In this document: in pieces, positions 61,876-64,000 of the stretch
How the letters are laid out: every line of letters begins with the position of its first letter
Numbering within the stretch: position 1 is the first letter of the stretch
Assembly: GCA_024516035.1 (NCBI GenBank)
Contig: CM044956.1
Coordinates: 8,295,997-8,359,996 of the forward strand
From: Bactericera cockerelli
Lineage: Eukaryota > Arthropoda > Insecta > Hemiptera > Triozidae
Reading direction: 5' to 3'
DNA length: 64,000 nucleotides
Position numbers and translations under genes: made by a program
Notes under the pieces: model-generated
Database searches by the model: none
What the model saw: the letters and a program-made list of their open reading frames with translations, nothing else
What the model was told of the DNA's origin: nothing

Positions 61876-62454
61876 AATCTCTGAAGCAAATACGAGTTTT
61901 GTTATGATGGCTATTTTTTAAAACTTTAAGTTGTGCGAAAGCTAAATGCTCGTTTTGTTCTTATTGTAAACTATTGAAAAAAAAGTACATTTACACTTCT
62001 CTACTAAGGGACTTATGTGGTCTGTCCAAGTGTCCATAGATATACTCGGTAACATTGAATATTATAATGAAACACCCTGTATACAGTGTGGTCTATGCAG
62101 AGCCAGTGAGTACTAGCAAAAGGCTTCTATGTTACACTCGAGAGCATAAAAAGTGACTGAATTTGAGATTTCTATGAAGGTCAAGGTATCTTCGATTTCT
62201 CGAGGGGGATGTTTTTTTTTCATTTTTTCACTGTTAAAATTATTATTTATATGTACATAATGTCCTTTTTTATCTAATAAAGAATTATATAATAATAATA
62301 ATAATAATGTCCATTCATTATACCTCATGAGAAAAAATGAGTAGTTAATAATAATAATAATAAATAAATAATATGTTTCTTCGTGTTATTATCTCACAAT
62401 TTTAGTGGGTAGCGCAGAATTATAGGACTTTTCCATATCTTCCAATATCCTAAT
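61876..62454. other. unassigned stretch with AAT microsatellites
   Basis: ACACCCTGTATAC at 62071 is an unpaired mariner-type end. (AAT)n lies at 62290-62308 and 62347-62362. CCTCATGAGAAAAAATGAGT at 62322 is a small piece of SINE group F. Confidence 0.5.
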
Positions 62455-62577
62455 ATCTTATTTTTGCCTATAATTCCGCCACTGGTCGCTGCTCATATTA
62501 AAGCAGCTGCTCTACTCATTTTTCCTGACAAGGTATGAGTGGACCCCGAACATCCAAGTACAGAGCAGAAAAATTTA
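62455..62577 (-). mobile_element. SINE group F body
   Basis: Inverted match to 23415-23533: ACCTTGTCAGGAAAAATGAG on minus, the GCTGCT/AGCAGC stem and GACCAGTGGCGGAATTATAG. The tRNA-like head is missing. Confidence 0.68.
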
Positions 62578-62581
62578 TACT

Positions 62582-62672
62582 TAATAATAATAATAATAAT
62601 AACTCTTTATTGACAAGAATAATATTGACAAAGGGCGTGATTATTGCCTGAGGCAATCTCTGCCATCAAACC
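62582..62672 (-). mobile_element. short retroelement 3' end with conserved hairpin
   Basis: Minus strand: GATGGCAGAGATTGCCTCAG, GCAATAATCACGCCCTTTG, then only about 35 bp, TCAATAAAGAGTTATTATT and (ATT)n. The shortest and clearest version of the module: stem ATTGCC/GGCAAT, CGCCC, AATAAAG, tail. Confidence 0.7.
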
Positions 62673-62814
62673 CATACTTCGCTGGGGATCGAACCCAGGT
62701 CACCTCAAGTGAAAGCTTCAAGTTTAATGGGAGCATTGAGTCACTTTTTACGTCTTCCAGTGTATATCTACATCATGTTTGTACGGACGTGTATTTAATC
62801 TATCCTTTGAGGCA

Positions 62815-62840
62815 TGTTATTATGTTGTTGTTGTTGTTGT
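62815..62840. repeat. (GTT)n microsatellite
   Basis: GTTGTTGTTGTTGTTGTAG, the same form as at 52163-52190. It may be the tail of a further retroelement on minus. Confidence 0.7.
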
Positions 62841-63014
62841 AGTTCTGCTGGAAGTGCCGAGGGTTTACAAGTCCCGGTATTTCTGCTAGGCTGGAAACCT
62901 TTCACCCCAGTTTGTAGAACAGCTTTGATGTTCTCTCGTGTGACGAAAATAAATAAGGAAACGGTTCTGGGGCACAACTATATTTTTTTAATAAATAAAA
63001 ACGACAAGGATGGA

Positions 63015-63595
63015 ATTTAAAGAAAAGGTAAGAGCTGGCGGAAAACCGATAGGTGGACAAGCGGAAGGCCTGATTATAAAAAGCGAAAAACCTTTGAGTA
63101 GCGAAAAATCGAGAAGAAAACAATGGAAAACCCAAGAGTAGAGGTGGTGGCAAATGGATTTGTAGATGTACGAAAAAATGAAAACTCAGAAGTGGAAAAC
63201 GAAAAAGTAAAAAAGAGGAGGGCCTAGAACTAAGCAGAGGAAAACCTAAAAGTACAGGTGGTGAAAAACCGAAACGTATGAAGCGGAAAAAACGAGAATT
63301 AGAAAAGAGGAAGTAAGAAACAGCAAACCATCGAGTAGAAATAACGGAAAACCGAAAAGAGGGCAGAAGAAAACTTACGAGTAGAGGTGGCAGAAAACCG
63401 AACAGTAGCCAAGTGGAAGACCTAAAAGTAGGAAAGCGAAAAACCTGAGTAGAAATGGCGGAAAACCGAAGATTCGACAAGCGGAAAACCAAAAGTAAGC
63501 AGGGAAAAATCTGTGAGTAAATGTGGAAAAACGGAAGAAAGCAAGGTGGAAAGCCATAAAGCGGAAAATCTAAACAGAAAATACTTAGGACACGG
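63015..63595. repeat. degenerate 23-27-bp minisatellite
   Basis: GCGGAAAACCGAAAAGTAG and relatives (GTGGAAAACC, GGCGGAAAACCGAA, GAGTAGAGGTGGC) repeat about 20 times with heavy substitution. The 196-codon minus frame (FRFSTFR-like repeats) is its translation and has no known domain. Confidence 0.75.
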
Positions 63596-63640
63596 CTCTC
63601 ACAAGTCTCAAATTTCAGAATTTAAATTCCACCTCAATAT

Positions 63641-63856
63641 ATGTAATAATAATACTCTTTAGTGGAAGGTAACCACCAGGCGAGGTTAATGCTCAAAGCA
63701 TTTTCTACCACCTAATCCTCAGAGTCTTATTATTATGTGGTCACAAACTCAAATTAATGAGGAAAAATTCATACACTGGGTGGGATTCGAACCAACAGAT
63801 CCCTACGCTACCTGCATTACCAGACTGGCGCGTTAACCACTTGACTACCAGAGCAC
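63641..63856 (-). mobile_element. SINE group D, complete, with hairpin module
   Basis: Minus strand: GTGCTCTGGTAGTCAAGTGG, TTAACGCGCCAGTCTGGTAA, GTTGGTTCGAATCCCACCC (B box), AGTGTATGAATTTTTCCTC, GTGGTAGAAAATGCTTTGAG, CATTAACCTCGCC, GGTGGTTACCTTCCAC and an (ATT)n tail. AATGCT pairs with AGCATT. Confidence 0.86.
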
Positions 63857-64000
63857 TATCTCCCCATCCCATTAGCCTCTTCTGTCCCTCTTTTCTCCCC
63901 TTCCATTCCTCCCTTTTTCTCCCCTTCATTCTCTCCCTTTTTCTCCCTGTATTTTCTTCTCTACCTCCCTATCCCTCTTTTTATCTATCTATTCAACTTT
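63857..64000. repeat. CT-rich array running off the window
   Basis: CCCTTTTTCTCCCCTTCATT-type repeats up to the window end. Confidence 0.8.

Overview
The window is intron-rich, repeat-saturated DNA from an insect nuclear genome. The evidence is a complete insect-type odorant receptor (7tm_6), spliced exons of a class C GPCR, a Tc1/mariner-type transposase with the DUF4817 helix-turn-helix seen in arthropod elements, an arthropod-style non-LTR retrotransposon, and many tRNA- and 5S-rRNA-derived SINEs. I think of a hemipteran such as a planthopper, but the sequence alone does not fix the species. Most long reading frames here are translations of (GA)n/(CT)n arrays and are not genes.

Host genes, all on the minus strand. 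Three exons with good splice sites and matching reading phase (24995-25139, 20332-20400, 5787-5896) encode TM1, TM2 and TM3 of an orphan class C receptor of the GPR158/GPR179 type. The remaining exons were not found and probably lie outside the window or are lost to view in repeats. A 434-residue odorant receptor sits as one uninterrupted reading frame (14720-16024) inside the 14.4-kb intron between TM2 and TM3.

Autonomous elements. A 2367-bp mariner-like transposon with an intact transposase and two 484-bp terminal inverted repeats occupies 7432-9798. A full-length, apparently intact CR1/Jockey-group LINE with two ORFs occupies about 27417-32582. It split a purine-rich array and left a duplication of about 38 bp. 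Decayed LINE pieces lie at 13700-14500, 17295-17720 and 48579-49088.

Non-autonomous elements. I separate six SINE groups, labelled here A to F: A, B, C (tRNA-Gly-like) and D (tRNA-like heads), E (5S rRNA-derived) and F (tRNA-like). There are also foldback or MITE elements with mariner-like CAGGGTG ends (37002-37655, 47491-47706, 56271-57142) and a related palindrome at 53287-53995. A piggyBac-like MITE with TTAA flanks (47288-48289) and a hAT-like MITE (194-720) complete the set. A short hairpin with compensatory base changes recurs in at least nine places at the 3' ends of retroelements. It is also embedded in SINE group D and resembles a hairpin in the 3' UTR of the intact LINE.

Satellites. 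Purine/pyrimidine arrays are scattered throughout, several with higher-order structure. A roughly 62-bp satellite with a 734-bp higher-order period fills 44450-46510.

I found no new biochemical system. The most rewarding observations are the recurrent hairpin module shared by SINEs and LINEs, the intronless receptor nested in a GPCR intron, and the recently active transposons.
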